A stretch of DNA of 64,000 nucleotides from Stentor coeruleus (taxonomy: Eukaryota > Ciliophora > Heterotrichea > Heterotrichida > Stentoridae): the NCBI GenBank assembly GCA_001970955.1, contig MPUH01000179.1:1-64000 (forward strand), in the 5' to 3' direction. Below are positions 54,798-63,883 of the stretch, one piece after another. Within the stretch, counting starts at the first letter, position 1. Each line of letters opens with the position of its first letter. The translations under genes and the position numbers were made by a program. The notes beneath the pieces were generated by a model. That model was not told the origin of the DNA and did not search any database. It saw only the letters and a program-made list of their open reading frames with translations.

Positions 54798-56627
54798 ATG
54801 AGTAGGATTTCTTATAAACAAGTTCCTAGGATAAGTTCTGCACCTCCAGACGAAGGAGAACCAGATCTAAAATATAATCCTTCATTTAACTTAAATGCAG
54901 CAGAGTTTAGACCAGGTATCCCTTTAAATCCAAAGCCTAATGTTATACAAAAACCAATGGGCAAAGGAGAACTTAGGGCAAATGCTTCTTCATATGAGCC
55001 AGCTAAACCAAAACCTTTATCTTTTGATGCACCAATCTTTGAATTTAAGTCAAGTGCTCTAGAATTTGTCCCATTATCATTTCCAAGCCCAGGATTGTCT
55101 GAAAGTACTCCAACATTTGTACCTAGTCCAATAAGTACATTAAATGAGCCTATTAAAGATCTTTCTCAAGTTGAAGATTTTATTATGGAACCAATTAAAC
55201 CTGATGTACAAAAATCTGAAGAACTTTTGCCTATAGAAATTTTAGAATCTGAAGTTGTTAAAGGTCAAGAAAAGATTATAGAAGAGAATAAAGTTGAAGA
55301 AATTAAAGGGGAAAATGAGGATATTGTTGAAGATATTGGGAAAAATGAGGATAAAGTTGAAGATGTTTGGAAAAATGAGAATAGAATTGAAGATATTAGG
55401 AAAAATGAACTTAGTGAGGTTAAGGAAGTTAATGAAGCTTTGCCTGAGGAATTAGAAAAAGGTGATAAAATATTGGATGCGTATGATGATAGATTTAAAG
55501 AAGAGGATGAGGAAGAAGAAGATAAAAAACAAGAAACTCTTGAAGTAGTACCAGAGGAACCAAAGAAAAGAGTATATGATTTTGATGATATCAAGAACTT
55601 GAAGTTAATGTTTTTTAAAGACCCTAACTTTTTCATTGTCCCGCCACCAATAATCGAGATGAAAGAACGAGTTGTAGAAGTGATAAAAACTTTCCGAGGG
55701 GGAAAGCGCCAAGGCGAGGAAAGAAAAATCAAAGAAACTGTTTGTAGAATAACTTGGCGTAAAGCTAAAACAGCTGAAGAGCAAAAAATCAGCGATAGAG
55801 CCAAAGAATATGTACGTAGATTCACAGTAACCGTAGCAGAACAAGAAGCTATAAAGAAAAAAGTACGTGTTACCCTAAACAAACTATCTCCAAACAACCT
55901 AGAAAAACTCAGTAACGAAATCTTAGAAACCTGCAAAAAATCTCACGATTATCTAAAACTAGTAGTTTCAGGTATATTTGAAAAAGCATGGTCAGAAACA
56001 AAATACACACAAATGTACTCAAGTATCTGCAAGTTCCTCAAAGCTAATTTTGAAGACTATAAATATCCAGATATAGACCCAGTAGGTGTTTTAAATTCTA
56101 AAAACTATTTCAAATATGAACTTTTGTATATGTGTGAAGAAACATTTAAAAAAAACCCTGAGGAAAACGATTTAGCAACACTTCCTGAAGAGAAAAAACA
56201 AGAAGTTTTAGTGAAACTTAAAAAAAAAACTTTGGGTAATGTTAGGTTTATAGGAGAACTTTATAATGTAAATTTAATAACTGCAAATATTATCCTTGAA
56301 TGTATTACAAGTTTATTAGATTTATTTGAAAAAGATATTAATGAAGATAAACTTGAAGGAGCTTGTGTGCTTTTACTTACTGGGGCTGGAAGTTTAGAAA
56401 GGCCGAAATTAAAACCATCAACTGATATAATTTATTTGAGGCTTAAAAGAATATTGGAGAATTTTAATATTTCTACAAAGAATAAGTTTAAGATTATTGA
56501 TTTACAAGAACATAGAGAAAGTGGTTGGAAAACACTTGCGAAAGAGGAGTTGAAGAAAGTAGAAGAAATTCATGCGGACTTTCATAATGAACAGAATGTG
56601 ATACTCAAAAGACATGGATATAATTAG
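54798..56627 (+). CDS. eIF4G-like translation initiation scaffold (MIF4G domain)
   Basis: 609 residues from the ATG at 54798; the upstream TTG is not used. The N-terminal part has a PAM2-like PABP-binding motif, FNLNAAEFRP (residues 30-39). A long acidic, repetitive Glu/Lys/Val region (about 145-255) follows, then KRVYDFDDIKNL, which could be a variant eIF4E-binding site. The MIF4G domain spans about 355-560: VRVTLNKLSPNNLEKLSNEIL, then helical repeats ending with LEGACVLLLTGAGSLE. It bridges cap-binding eIF4E, eIF4A and PABP in translation. Smaller than animal eIF4G, closer to plant iso4G. Confidence 0.9.
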   Translation: MSRISYKQVPRISSAPPDEGEPDLKYNPSFNLNAAEFRPGIPLNPKPNVIQKPMGKGELRANASSYEPAKPKPLSFDAPIFEFKSSALEFVPLSFPSPGLSESTPTFVPSPISTLNEPIKDLSQVEDFIMEPIKPDVQKSEELLPIEILESEVVKGQEKIIEENKVEEIKGENEDIVEDIGKNEDKVEDVWKNENRIEDIRKNELSEVKEVNEALPEELEKGDKILDAYDDRFKEEDEEEEDKKQETLEVVPEEPKKRVYDFDDIKNLKLMFFKDPNFFIVPPPIIEMKERVVEVIKTFRGGKRQGEERKIKETVCRITWRKAKTAEEQKISDRAKEYVRRFTVTVAEQEAIKKKVRVTLNKLSPNNLEKLSNEILETCKKSHDYLKLVVSGIFEKAWSETKYTQMYSSICKFLKANFEDYKYPDIDPVGVLNSKNYFKYELLYMCEETFKKNPEENDLATLPEEKKQEVLVKLKKKTLGNVRFIGELYNVNLITANIILECITSLLDLFEKDINEDKLEGACVLLLTGAGSLERPKLKPSTDIIYLRLKRILENFNISTKNKFKIIDLQEHRESGWKTLAKEELKKVEEIHADFHNEQNVILKRHGYN

Positions 56628-56775
56628 AATAGAATAATTTGTTAGAAAATTAATAGGTGTAAGTGTTTTAGAAAGGATTTTTTGAGGTTATTGTGAGGGA
56701 AATATGCTTAAATTTGAAAAGATGAGAAATTATTGAATATAGCATTTGAGATTAGGTGATAAATATAATTTTTGA

Positions 56776-57309
56776 ATGAACTTTGGATTTAGCAATGCAA
56801 ACTCGCCTTCGAAGGATAAAGGTGTAATGTTAAACTCTGGTAGAGTTAGGTCTAAAGTTACGTCGCCAGTGCTTTTTTCGGATTTTTCAGGCTGGGATGA
56901 AGATACTTCACAAGATATCAGCATTTTGCCACTGATGTCTGTGAAAAGTCCACACATGCACAAAAAAAGTGAAGGCCTAAAAGAGCTTATTAGAATTCCT
57001 CAAAAACATAAGTCAAGCAACACTAACAATCTTCCAGTTGTTGTCTCAGCTTACGAGAACTCAAAATTTCATCCAAAATTAAAAGATATTTTTGATCAAC
57101 CTTTAAGAACATCTCGAGTAAAAGTTAAATTCCCTGCTATTAATACTAAATCAGTTTTTTCGGTCTATCTCACATCTGCAATGAAGCGTCGGCATTTTGA
57201 CAATAAAAACAGCTTAGATAAGAAAGGAAAAGCATCTGAAATTATTAAGATTAGAGATAAAGGCTTAGATATTCAAATTATCGAAAAGTTCAAAGAGGCA
57301 AACTATTAA
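56776..57309 (+). CDS. Hypothetical basic protein (177 aa)
   Basis: Ser- and Lys-rich, mostly disordered: MNFGFSNANSPSKDKG, several SP sites, then a compact helical end (KIRDKGLDIQIIEKFKE). No domain or targeting signal recognised. One exon; composition is coding-like and the ATG is the first in the frame. Confidence 0.6.
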   Translation: MNFGFSNANSPSKDKGVMLNSGRVRSKVTSPVLFSDFSGWDEDTSQDISILPLMSVKSPHMHKKSEGLKELIRIPQKHKSSNTNNLPVVVSAYENSKFHPKLKDIFDQPLRTSRVKVKFPAINTKSVFSVYLTSAMKRRHFDNKNSLDKKGKASEIIKIRDKGLDIQIIEKFKEANY

Positions 57310-57626
57310 AATTAGCCTGCTTTATTTTAATATTATTTAACTAGAATTGAGAATTTTTATATTCTTAAAATATATTAGATAAGACTAAATGTAATATTAT
57401 GCATGCATATTAACTTTAAAGTTTATTACTATTTATGTTTAAAAAAAAATAGAACATTATTATATTTAATACTACAACCTTATTTTTAGGTAACTTTACT
57501 GAAATTTTCATAATAAGAATTGTCTCAATACTAATTCAACTTCTCTATAATTCTAATTAATATATTTTTATGGATTGGTAATTCCTTCAAAATAAAACAA
57601 TTATCAACATAAAGGGGCTATAATAA
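57310..57626. promoter_or_regulatory. Intergenic region with a GGGGCTATA motif
   Basis: Mostly AT-rich. Close to the next ATG lies aaaggggctataata (57611-57625), shared in similar form with the next zinc-finger gene (58395 on). Confidence 0.5.
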
Positions 57627-58304
57627 ATGGATTTTAATATCTATGATCTGACAATTCTCCTAGGTTATCCATACCTGCAAAGCTTTATCATCGAAAACAG
57701 AAACTCAAAAATTGATATTTTTTCCCTATCACAAACTCAATTTGCAAAATATCTACCTGAACTTCTGGGAAACCTATACAATAAAAACTTACTATCTAAT
57801 CATATTAACCTATATCTACCTAAATACCTACTCATGTTAATGAAAAAAGAATCAAGACAAAGTGGTCACTGTATAATATGTGATAATCATTATTCACATA
57901 TTAAAAGTCATTATCGAAAATTACATCATTTAGAATGTAATGAAATTGATATAATTTTATCAATAGTTGGAGAAAATTCTATATATTATATGCCTTCTGA
58001 GTTTAGATTGGCTAATTTGACTATACCTAATGGCAATAATAACCAAGTTAGTTTTGTTAATTATGAAAATAATCATATTGAAAATGAACAAGAAATAACT
58101 GATGAACAACTACAAGGTTTTTATATTGTAAAACATAGTAATTGGAAAGAGATTGAGATAATATGTGCTGATTGTGGATTAATGATGGGGAAAAAACATG
58201 CATTTAAACATAGAAATGAGCATTTAAATAATAAAATTGATGAAAATAATTATTCTCGTAGAAGGAAAAAATCAAAGATTAAAAAGGAAGCTGTATTACG
58301 ATAG
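57627..58304 (+). CDS. C2H2-like zinc-finger protein, family member 2
   Basis: 225 residues. N-terminal part DLTILLGYPYLQSF, then finger 1 CIICDNHYSHIKSHYRKLH (C-x2-C-x9-H-x4-H) and finger 2 CADCGLMMGKKHAFKHRNEH (C-x2-C-x11-H-x3-H). The C-terminal tail is very basic (RRRKKSKIKKEAVLR). The protein is a tandem paralog of the next one; both differ from classical C2H2 spacing (x12). The end may be a nuclear signal. Likely nucleic-acid binding; targets unknown. Confidence 0.75.
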   Translation: MDFNIYDLTILLGYPYLQSFIIENRNSKIDIFSLSQTQFAKYLPELLGNLYNKNLLSNHINLYLPKYLLMLMKKESRQSGHCIICDNHYSHIKSHYRKLHHLECNEIDIILSIVGENSIYYMPSEFRLANLTIPNGNNNQVSFVNYENNHIENEQEITDEQLQGFYIVKHSNWKEIEIICADCGLMMGKKHAFKHRNEHLNNKIDENNYSRRRKKSKIKKEAVLR

Positions 58305-58414
58305 GATATAAATAGAATGTTATACCATGATTTTATTATTTATTATTATAATATATTTTACAAATAAAAAATTACTTTAACTAATAATCTTTAAAAAAGG
58401 GGGCTATATAACAT

Positions 58415-59050
58415 ATGGATACTGATTTATATGATCTCTCAATACTCCTTGGATATTCAAATGTAAAAAAAACTATCACGGAAGAAGGAACTGAAAATTA
58501 TGACTTTTTCTCATCATCCGTTTCTCAATTCGCTAAATATTTACCCGTAATTTTCTTAGAATTAGAAAAAATTAAATCAAAATGCCCGAAAATTATATAC
58601 CCATCTATTTATCTTTTACAACTAATGAAATCAGAATCTTGTAAAAGTGGCCAGTGTTTGATATGTGATAGGCATTTATCTCAAATTAGAAACCATTATA
58701 GATCAATTCATCGTCTTAATATCGATGAAGTTGAAAATTTTTACTCAATAGTTGGAGATTGTTCTATGTTTTATATGCCACTTGAAATTAAGCAATTTGA
58801 TAATAATCATGTAATTTATAGCAAAATTAATGAAAATAATGATGATTCTCAAAATGTTATTGTTGGAAAAGAACAGGAAGGTGTTAATAAAAAGATTCAA
58901 GGTTTTTATTTTGTAAAAAGTAACACTTCAAATGAGATTATTTTTATATGTGTTGATTGCGGTCTAATTGTAGAAAAAAATCATGCGGTAAAACATAGGA
59001 AAAATCATTGGAAGAATAGGATAAATACGAATAATAAAAAATTATTATGA
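58415..59050 (+). CDS. C2H2-like zinc-finger protein, family member 3
   Basis: 211 residues, colinear with the neighbour at 57627. N-terminal DLSILLGYSNVKKTI, finger 1 CLICDRHLSQIRNHYRSIH, finger 2 CVDCGLIVEKNHAVKHRKNH, with the same spacings (x9/x4 and x11/x3). It lies 110 nt after the previous stop and has a similar G-run upstream (agggggctatata). Ends with a TGA, which shows that TGA is a stop here. A tandem duplicate kept with much substitution, so not recent. Confidence 0.75.
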   Translation: MDTDLYDLSILLGYSNVKKTITEEGTENYDFFSSSVSQFAKYLPVIFLELEKIKSKCPKIIYPSIYLLQLMKSESCKSGQCLICDRHLSQIRNHYRSIHRLNIDEVENFYSIVGDCSMFYMPLEIKQFDNNHVIYSKINENNDDSQNVIVGKEQEGVNKKIQGFYFVKSNTSNEIIFICVDCGLIVEKNHAVKHRKNHWKNRINTNNKKLL

Positions 59051-59699
59051 TAAGGAAATAAGTGGGTTTAATATAAAAAATAATTTTTAAGGAGAATTTT
59101 TTGGATGTTTTTGTGTTGATATGATGATTAGTTATTAATGATAGTTTGTGGAAAATTGTGTGTGTATATGGAGTATGGAATTGACTTTGTTAGTTTTATA
59201 AATCGCACTTTATATTGGAATATTTTGTTGTAAATTATATTATTGGAATATATATTAATAGTGAGAATTTGTTCTCCTAGATTATATGCGTATAGAGAGA
59301 TTTAATAGAGTTTTCAAGACATTGAATTTCTGTTTAGGATTACTTTTAAAAATCCTCTAAGAATAGAAAATCTCATATGATTTTTACAGTTTATCTCTGC
59401 TTAAGGATGCCTTACATGCTCTTAATTTGTATAGCTTATGCAATTTCGTTATATTTAGCCAAATCTTTAAGCTAGGAAAATTTAATTTAAATTTATGGAT
59501 GCCATTTATTTTCGTATCTTTAAAGATTTTCGCCTAGTATCGTCAAACACTCTATCAAAACAAAGGAAAAAATCTAATAAAAAAACTCAAAACTGGCAAA
59601 TAAAAAACCCCCCAGCTTTCAATCATTTAAAAAGCAACTTCGCCATAAACAATCTTCTTTAAAAAAATTTTTATATCAAAATACCCTTATAAAAATTAA
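59051..59699. other. Intergenic region
   Basis: G/T-rich on the left, A/C-rich on the right. A 55-codon ATG frame (59495-59662) with a basic product reads through part of the 5' flank of the next gene; no evidence that it is translated. Confidence 0.4.
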
Positions 59700-60131
59700 A
59701 TGTCAACTACAATAAAACAAGGTTTAGAATTTTGTTGCATGGGCCACGAAGCTTATTTTATAGAAGATTTCCAATCAGATGACGAAGATGGAATACTAAA
59801 CCTAGACTTTAAATCTTCAAATAGCATAAGCTTTATGCCAGAACCTTACGAAGATATCCAAAAAGAACTAAGAATCAGTCAATTTCATAGTGAAACTGGT
59901 ACCCAATGTGATTTTAAACCAACAATAACCATATCAACATTAAGCAGCATGCCAAGTATTAGTTCTAATAATGATAAAATTATAATTCCAAACCCAACTG
60001 TGTATACATTAACACATACAGCTAGAGCCAGCTTTCCAAATATTTTAAACTCAAACTATCAATGCAAGACTTGTGGAATGTTTTTCAAAAACTCCCAAGC
60101 ATTGGGAGGTCATCTTTCTCGTAAACATTAG
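59700..60131 (+). CDS. Single C2H2 zinc-finger protein with a QALGGH helix
   Basis: 143 residues. Residues 1-115 are polar and Ser-rich with an early Cys-His stretch (FCCMGHEAYF). The C-terminal finger is CKTCGMFF...HLSRKH, spacing C-x2-C-x12-H-x4-H, and its helix reads QALGGH. That hexapeptide is the signature of plant C2H2 factors, where it contacts DNA. Here it is found in a ciliate. A DNA-binding regulator is likely; targets unknown. One exon. Confidence 0.75.
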   Translation: MSTTIKQGLEFCCMGHEAYFIEDFQSDDEDGILNLDFKSSNSISFMPEPYEDIQKELRISQFHSETGTQCDFKPTITISTLSSMPSISSNNDKIIIPNPTVYTLTHTARASFPNILNSNYQCKTCGMFFKNSQALGGHLSRKH

Positions 60132-60148
60132 TTTTAGATATTTATTAA

Positions 60149-60859
60149 TTAATTCATTTCCATTAAGAGTTTTTTGCTAAGCATAGCTGAATATATCGAG
60201 TTCATTCCTGGAGATTTCATCATTGTTTCTAGCTCTTTACTTGCATGCTCTTTTAAAACTTGAGTATTTTGTAGACGCTTTAGAAGCTCCATTTCAAGTT
60301 TTTCCATACCTTCAACTTCTCGGACAATTTCGCTTTTGATTTTCTCGTTTTCTTCAATTTTTTTCCAATAAATTTCACGACCTGCCTCACTTTTTTTCTG
60401 AATGAAATCGAGGATTTTCGCTTTTCCTCTGAATTTCTCAGCCTGGACCTGTTGTTTTTTTTTCTTGTTTTCACGGTATAAAGATTCCATATTATCTTGG
60501 ATGTTTCGGATATTTGATTCTCTTTGGTTTTTTATCTGATAAGCTTCTTCTTGTTTTGAATGGAAAATAGCAGAACGAAGTCGTGAACGTTCTTCTTTTT
60601 CTATTTCTCTCATTCGTTTATATGTATCTCTTTTTTCACTTATTGCCCTTTCTCTTATTATTTTAGCTTCTTGTTGTTTCATGAAGTGATATTGTTGTTC
60701 TTGTTTAATTTTTGTAAACATTTGTGCTTTACGTTTGGTTTCTTGGATTTTCTTCCAAGTTTTTTCGTCTTCTAATTGTAAAAGTTTTATACGGTTTGCT
60801 AGAAGCTGTGCGTCTTGCTGGAGATGCTTACGTTCTCTCTTTATTTCAGTTAAATTCAT
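60149..60859 (-). CDS. Coiled-coil protein, unknown function (236 aa)
   Basis: Almost wholly an Arg/Lys/Glu/Gln-rich helix (KIKQEQQYHFMKQQEAKII; EIEKEERSRLRS), with only the last 30 residues less charged (SPGMNSIYSAMLSKKLL). No zinc or enzymatic motif. The density and charge pattern is like axonemal or basal-body coiled-coil proteins, but that is only a guess. 3' ends of this and the QALGGH gene are 17 nt apart, convergent. Confidence 0.72.
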   Translation of the reverse strand: MNLTEIKRERKHLQQDAQLLANRIKLLQLEDEKTWKKIQETKRKAQMFTKIKQEQQYHFMKQQEAKIIRERAISEKRDTYKRMREIEKEERSRLRSAIFHSKQEEAYQIKNQRESNIRNIQDNMESLYRENKKKKQQVQAEKFRGKAKILDFIQKKSEAGREIYWKKIEENEKIKSEIVREVEGMEKLEMELLKRLQNTQVLKEHASKELETMMKSPGMNSIYSAMLSKKLLMEMN

Positions 60860-61935
60860 GTTGGTATTATGATAATTATTTTTAAAGTTTATTGTCTTTG
60901 AGATTAGGAGGATGATGAGAAAGTGTTAGGAAATGCTTTAAATAGCGAAGATATAGAATTATGGTAAATATAAAAAGATGAAGACTATAGGGAACAAACT
61001 TATAAAATGAAAAAAATAGAGCAACTCAGATGTTGCATAAAAATCATAATTTTTTTTTTGAAGTATAGAGTTAAATACAAATATTCAGAAATTGATTTTC
61101 CAATATAGCCCCGTATCTATAAAACTTGTGTTTATTTAGTATCAAAATAAATATTTACTTTTTGTATATTTCAAATAAAAGCTCTTTAGTGTCATATGAT
61201 TAAAAGTTATAAAAATTATAAGGCACAGTATAAATCATATTTATACAATAAAAATTTCAAACCGATTTCCATCTTTCTAACCATTTCAGAGTATAATATA
61301 TAAAATCCAAATAGATTCGCTGTTTTAATATATAACACACCAAAAATTAAACATAAAATCCTCTATACAACTTTTAGTTATATTTTTTTCATTGAATCAT
61401 ATCAAAAATTATTTATCTATTTATACAAATTATCTCAATCCCGAATTTATTACCCAAACGATTATCGATTTCAAATTTCCCATCATATCCAAAATCATTT
61501 AAACACATAAAATCTATCCTAAAAACCTAAAATTCCCTTTACCTACTCCAGTCAGCCATTTATCTCTACTTCAAAAACACCAAATATTCTTATAAACCCA
61601 TTCTCATAAGCCCTTAATCTAGTCTCAGTAATTCCACAAATCACATTAACCCATTCATTCCAGCATAAAAAATAAATCCTACACGATCTTCCTACCCCAC
61701 AAAAAAAATCCTCATCAATNACCCATTCATTCCAGCATAAAAAATAAATCCTACACGATCTTCCTACCCCACAAAAAAAATCCTCATCAATTCATATCCT
61801 AACTTAAAACTTAAAAACCCTACACAATCTCTTATCATCAAATAAAATCAAAGTCAATCTTTCGTATAAAATCTTCAATATATAATATTCCAGCTTATTT
61901 TGATGGTCATATTATTCAGCCACATATATTAAGAA
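60860..61935. other. Long divergent intergenic region with an assembly join
   Basis: About 1 kb. From about 61250 the strand is C/A-rich, the 5' flank of the DUF1015 gene. It contains the N at 61720 and its 71-nt duplicated flanks. No RNA gene recognised. Confidence 0.45.
61649..61791. repeat. 71-nt direct duplication around a single N (assembly join)
   Basis: 61649-61719 and 61721-61791 are identical, with an N at 61720 between them. As at 29058, these are unmerged overlapping contig ends. Confidence 0.92.
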
Positions 61936-63180
61936 ATGGTGAAAATCAGTGCTTTCAGAGGATATGTGGTTGACCAATCCCTAGCCCAAAGGCTCATAGC
62001 CCCACCTTATGATGTACTAGACAGTGCTGAAGCCAGAGTTATGGCCGAAGGCAATGAGTATTCTTTCCTCCACTGCAACAAGCCAGAAATTGATTTAGCA
62101 GTAGATGTTGACGTGTATTCAGACATAGTCTATGAAACAGGCCGTAAAAACCTCATGTCTTTTATAGAGAAAAACTGGCTTGTTCATGAATCTCAACCAA
62201 TAGTTTACATCTATGCAATTACTATGAATGGAAGGACCCAATACGGAGTTGTGGCTGCGGCTTCAGTTGACGATTATGAAAATAAACTCATCAAAAAACA
62301 TGAACTAACTAGAAAAAAGAAAGAAGAAGATAGAACTAAACTCACTGATATACAAGGTGCTAATGTTGGACCTGTATTTCTAACTTATAGAAACTGTGAC
62401 AGAATTGATGCAATTACACAAGTTGTCACATCAAAAGGAGCTTTTGTTGATGTTGTTACTGATGATCAAGTAAGACATACATTTTGGAAATGCTCTGTTG
62501 AAGAAACTCATGAAATTGTTGATGCTTTTGCTAATATCCCATGCACTTATATTGCTGATGGACATCATAGAGCAGCTTCAGCTTATAATGTTTGCAAATT
62601 AAGAAGACAAAGAGCTTTGGATAAGGGTGTTGTTGTTGATCCTAATGATGATTGCAACTTTTTCTTGGCAATTCACTTTCCTGATAATCAATTGAAGATT
62701 ATGGATTATAATAGAGTTTTGAAAGACCTTAATGGGAACAGTCCTGATGAGTTTCTTGGGAAACTTGCTGAGAACTTTGAGATTTTTGATATAGAAAGCC
62801 CGAATCCTAAGCAAAAACACGAGTTTTCTTTGTTTTTGAATGGGAAATGGACTGGAATGCGTCTTAAAGCTGAGAAACTCACAGGAACTGACCCTGTGAG
62901 TCAACTGGACTCTTATTTACTTACAAAATGGTGCTTGGCCCCAATTCTTGGTATTGAAGACCTTACTACCAGTGAGAGAATTGATTTTGTTGGGGGAATT
63001 AGAGGACTTGGAGAATTAGAAAAAAGATGTAGGGAAGACTGTGTTGCGGCTATTGCTTTACACCCTGTTCAAGTTGAAGAAGTTATGAGCATTGCTGATC
63101 ATGAACAAATCATGCCACCTAAGTCAACTTGGTTCGAACCTAAACCTAGATCTGGAATGGTCGTTAAGGTATTTAATTAG
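61936..63180 (+). CDS. DUF1015 family protein
   Basis: 414 residues, full family length. Motifs: FRGYVVDQSLAQRLIAPPYDVL at the start (the usual PPYDV), NEYSFLHCNKPE, KKHELTRKKKEEDR, GPVFLTYR, and the hallmark YIADGHHRAASA, then FLAIHFPDNQLKIMDYNRVL. This family is chiefly bacterial and archaeal, with scattered eukaryote members; its biochemical role is unclear. Codon use is higher in C/G than neighbours, as is common for highly expressed genes here. No signal or membrane segment. One exon. Confidence 0.88.
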   Translation: MVKISAFRGYVVDQSLAQRLIAPPYDVLDSAEARVMAEGNEYSFLHCNKPEIDLAVDVDVYSDIVYETGRKNLMSFIEKNWLVHESQPIVYIYAITMNGRTQYGVVAAASVDDYENKLIKKHELTRKKKEEDRTKLTDIQGANVGPVFLTYRNCDRIDAITQVVTSKGAFVDVVTDDQVRHTFWKCSVEETHEIVDAFANIPCTYIADGHHRAASAYNVCKLRRQRALDKGVVVDPNDDCNFFLAIHFPDNQLKIMDYNRVLKDLNGNSPDEFLGKLAENFEIFDIESPNPKQKHEFSLFLNGKWTGMRLKAEKLTGTDPVSQLDSYLLTKWCLAPILGIEDLTTSERIDFVGGIRGLGELEKRCREDCVAAIALHPVQVEEVMSIADHEQIMPPKSTWFEPKPRSGMVVKVFN

Positions 63181-63883
63181 AAATATTTAGGGTGTTAAAA
63201 TAGAGTGTATTTTTTTGGTTTTTTACTGTTAAAGAATTTGGTATAATGAGATTTGATGATTTCTAGGGATTATTAGATATGGAATTTTATTTTAGACTTT
63301 GAGTTGTTTGAATAGGAAGAGATATTGAGAATTTTGTAATATTGTGAGGATTAGGGCAAGTTTGAGGTAGTTTTGGAAGGTGAGGTGTATGAGGTTTTGT
63401 GATGTAGAAAATTATATAAGATTTAAATTGATATTTAATCAAATGATTTTTGTTTTAATATTATTTTACCAAAGACAGATTTTCAGAAATTAGAGGATTG
63501 CGAATAAAATTACTGTGATAGTTTTGATATAATTGCACATTTTAATCTTTGATATAATAATTTTATTTATTAGTTCTCATACACTTCCAGCATCCCTGAC
63601 TATAACTAAAACCTATTTACAATCCTTATATAAAAAAATCACATTTCCTTTACCCAAGTAAACTTATAAAATTCAATCATCCACCAAAACAATTTTAGTT
63701 TTCAAGTCCTTGCCATAGTTCACACATTAAAGAAAATAACGTATTTAACTTATAGTCGAATAGTAAAATACATAAATCCAAATTATCAATAAATAAACTA
63801 ATACACGCCTTAATTATTATCAAAGCAATCATCCAATTTAATATAAAATCAATACTTTGTCTATAGAATTGAATATAATAAAA
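63181..63883. other. Intergenic region with a composition switch
   Basis: 63181-63420 is G/T-rich with only a handful of C; 63580-63880 is C/A-rich and G-poor. The first is the 3' flank of one gene, the second the 5' flank of the next, and the switch lies near 63560. Confidence 0.5.

Noticed and set aside
55265-55936. 223-codon minus ORF opposite the eIF4G-like gene
   Set aside because: A Ser/Phe-rich shadow of the acidic Glu/Lys repeat region on the other strand.
59495-59662. 55-codon ATG ORF in a 5' flank
   Set aside because: Composition matches the A/C-rich flanks seen before all plus genes; no domain.
61649-61791. 71-nt tandem repeat as a biological feature
   Set aside because: An N lies exactly between two identical copies, which fits an unmerged contig overlap.
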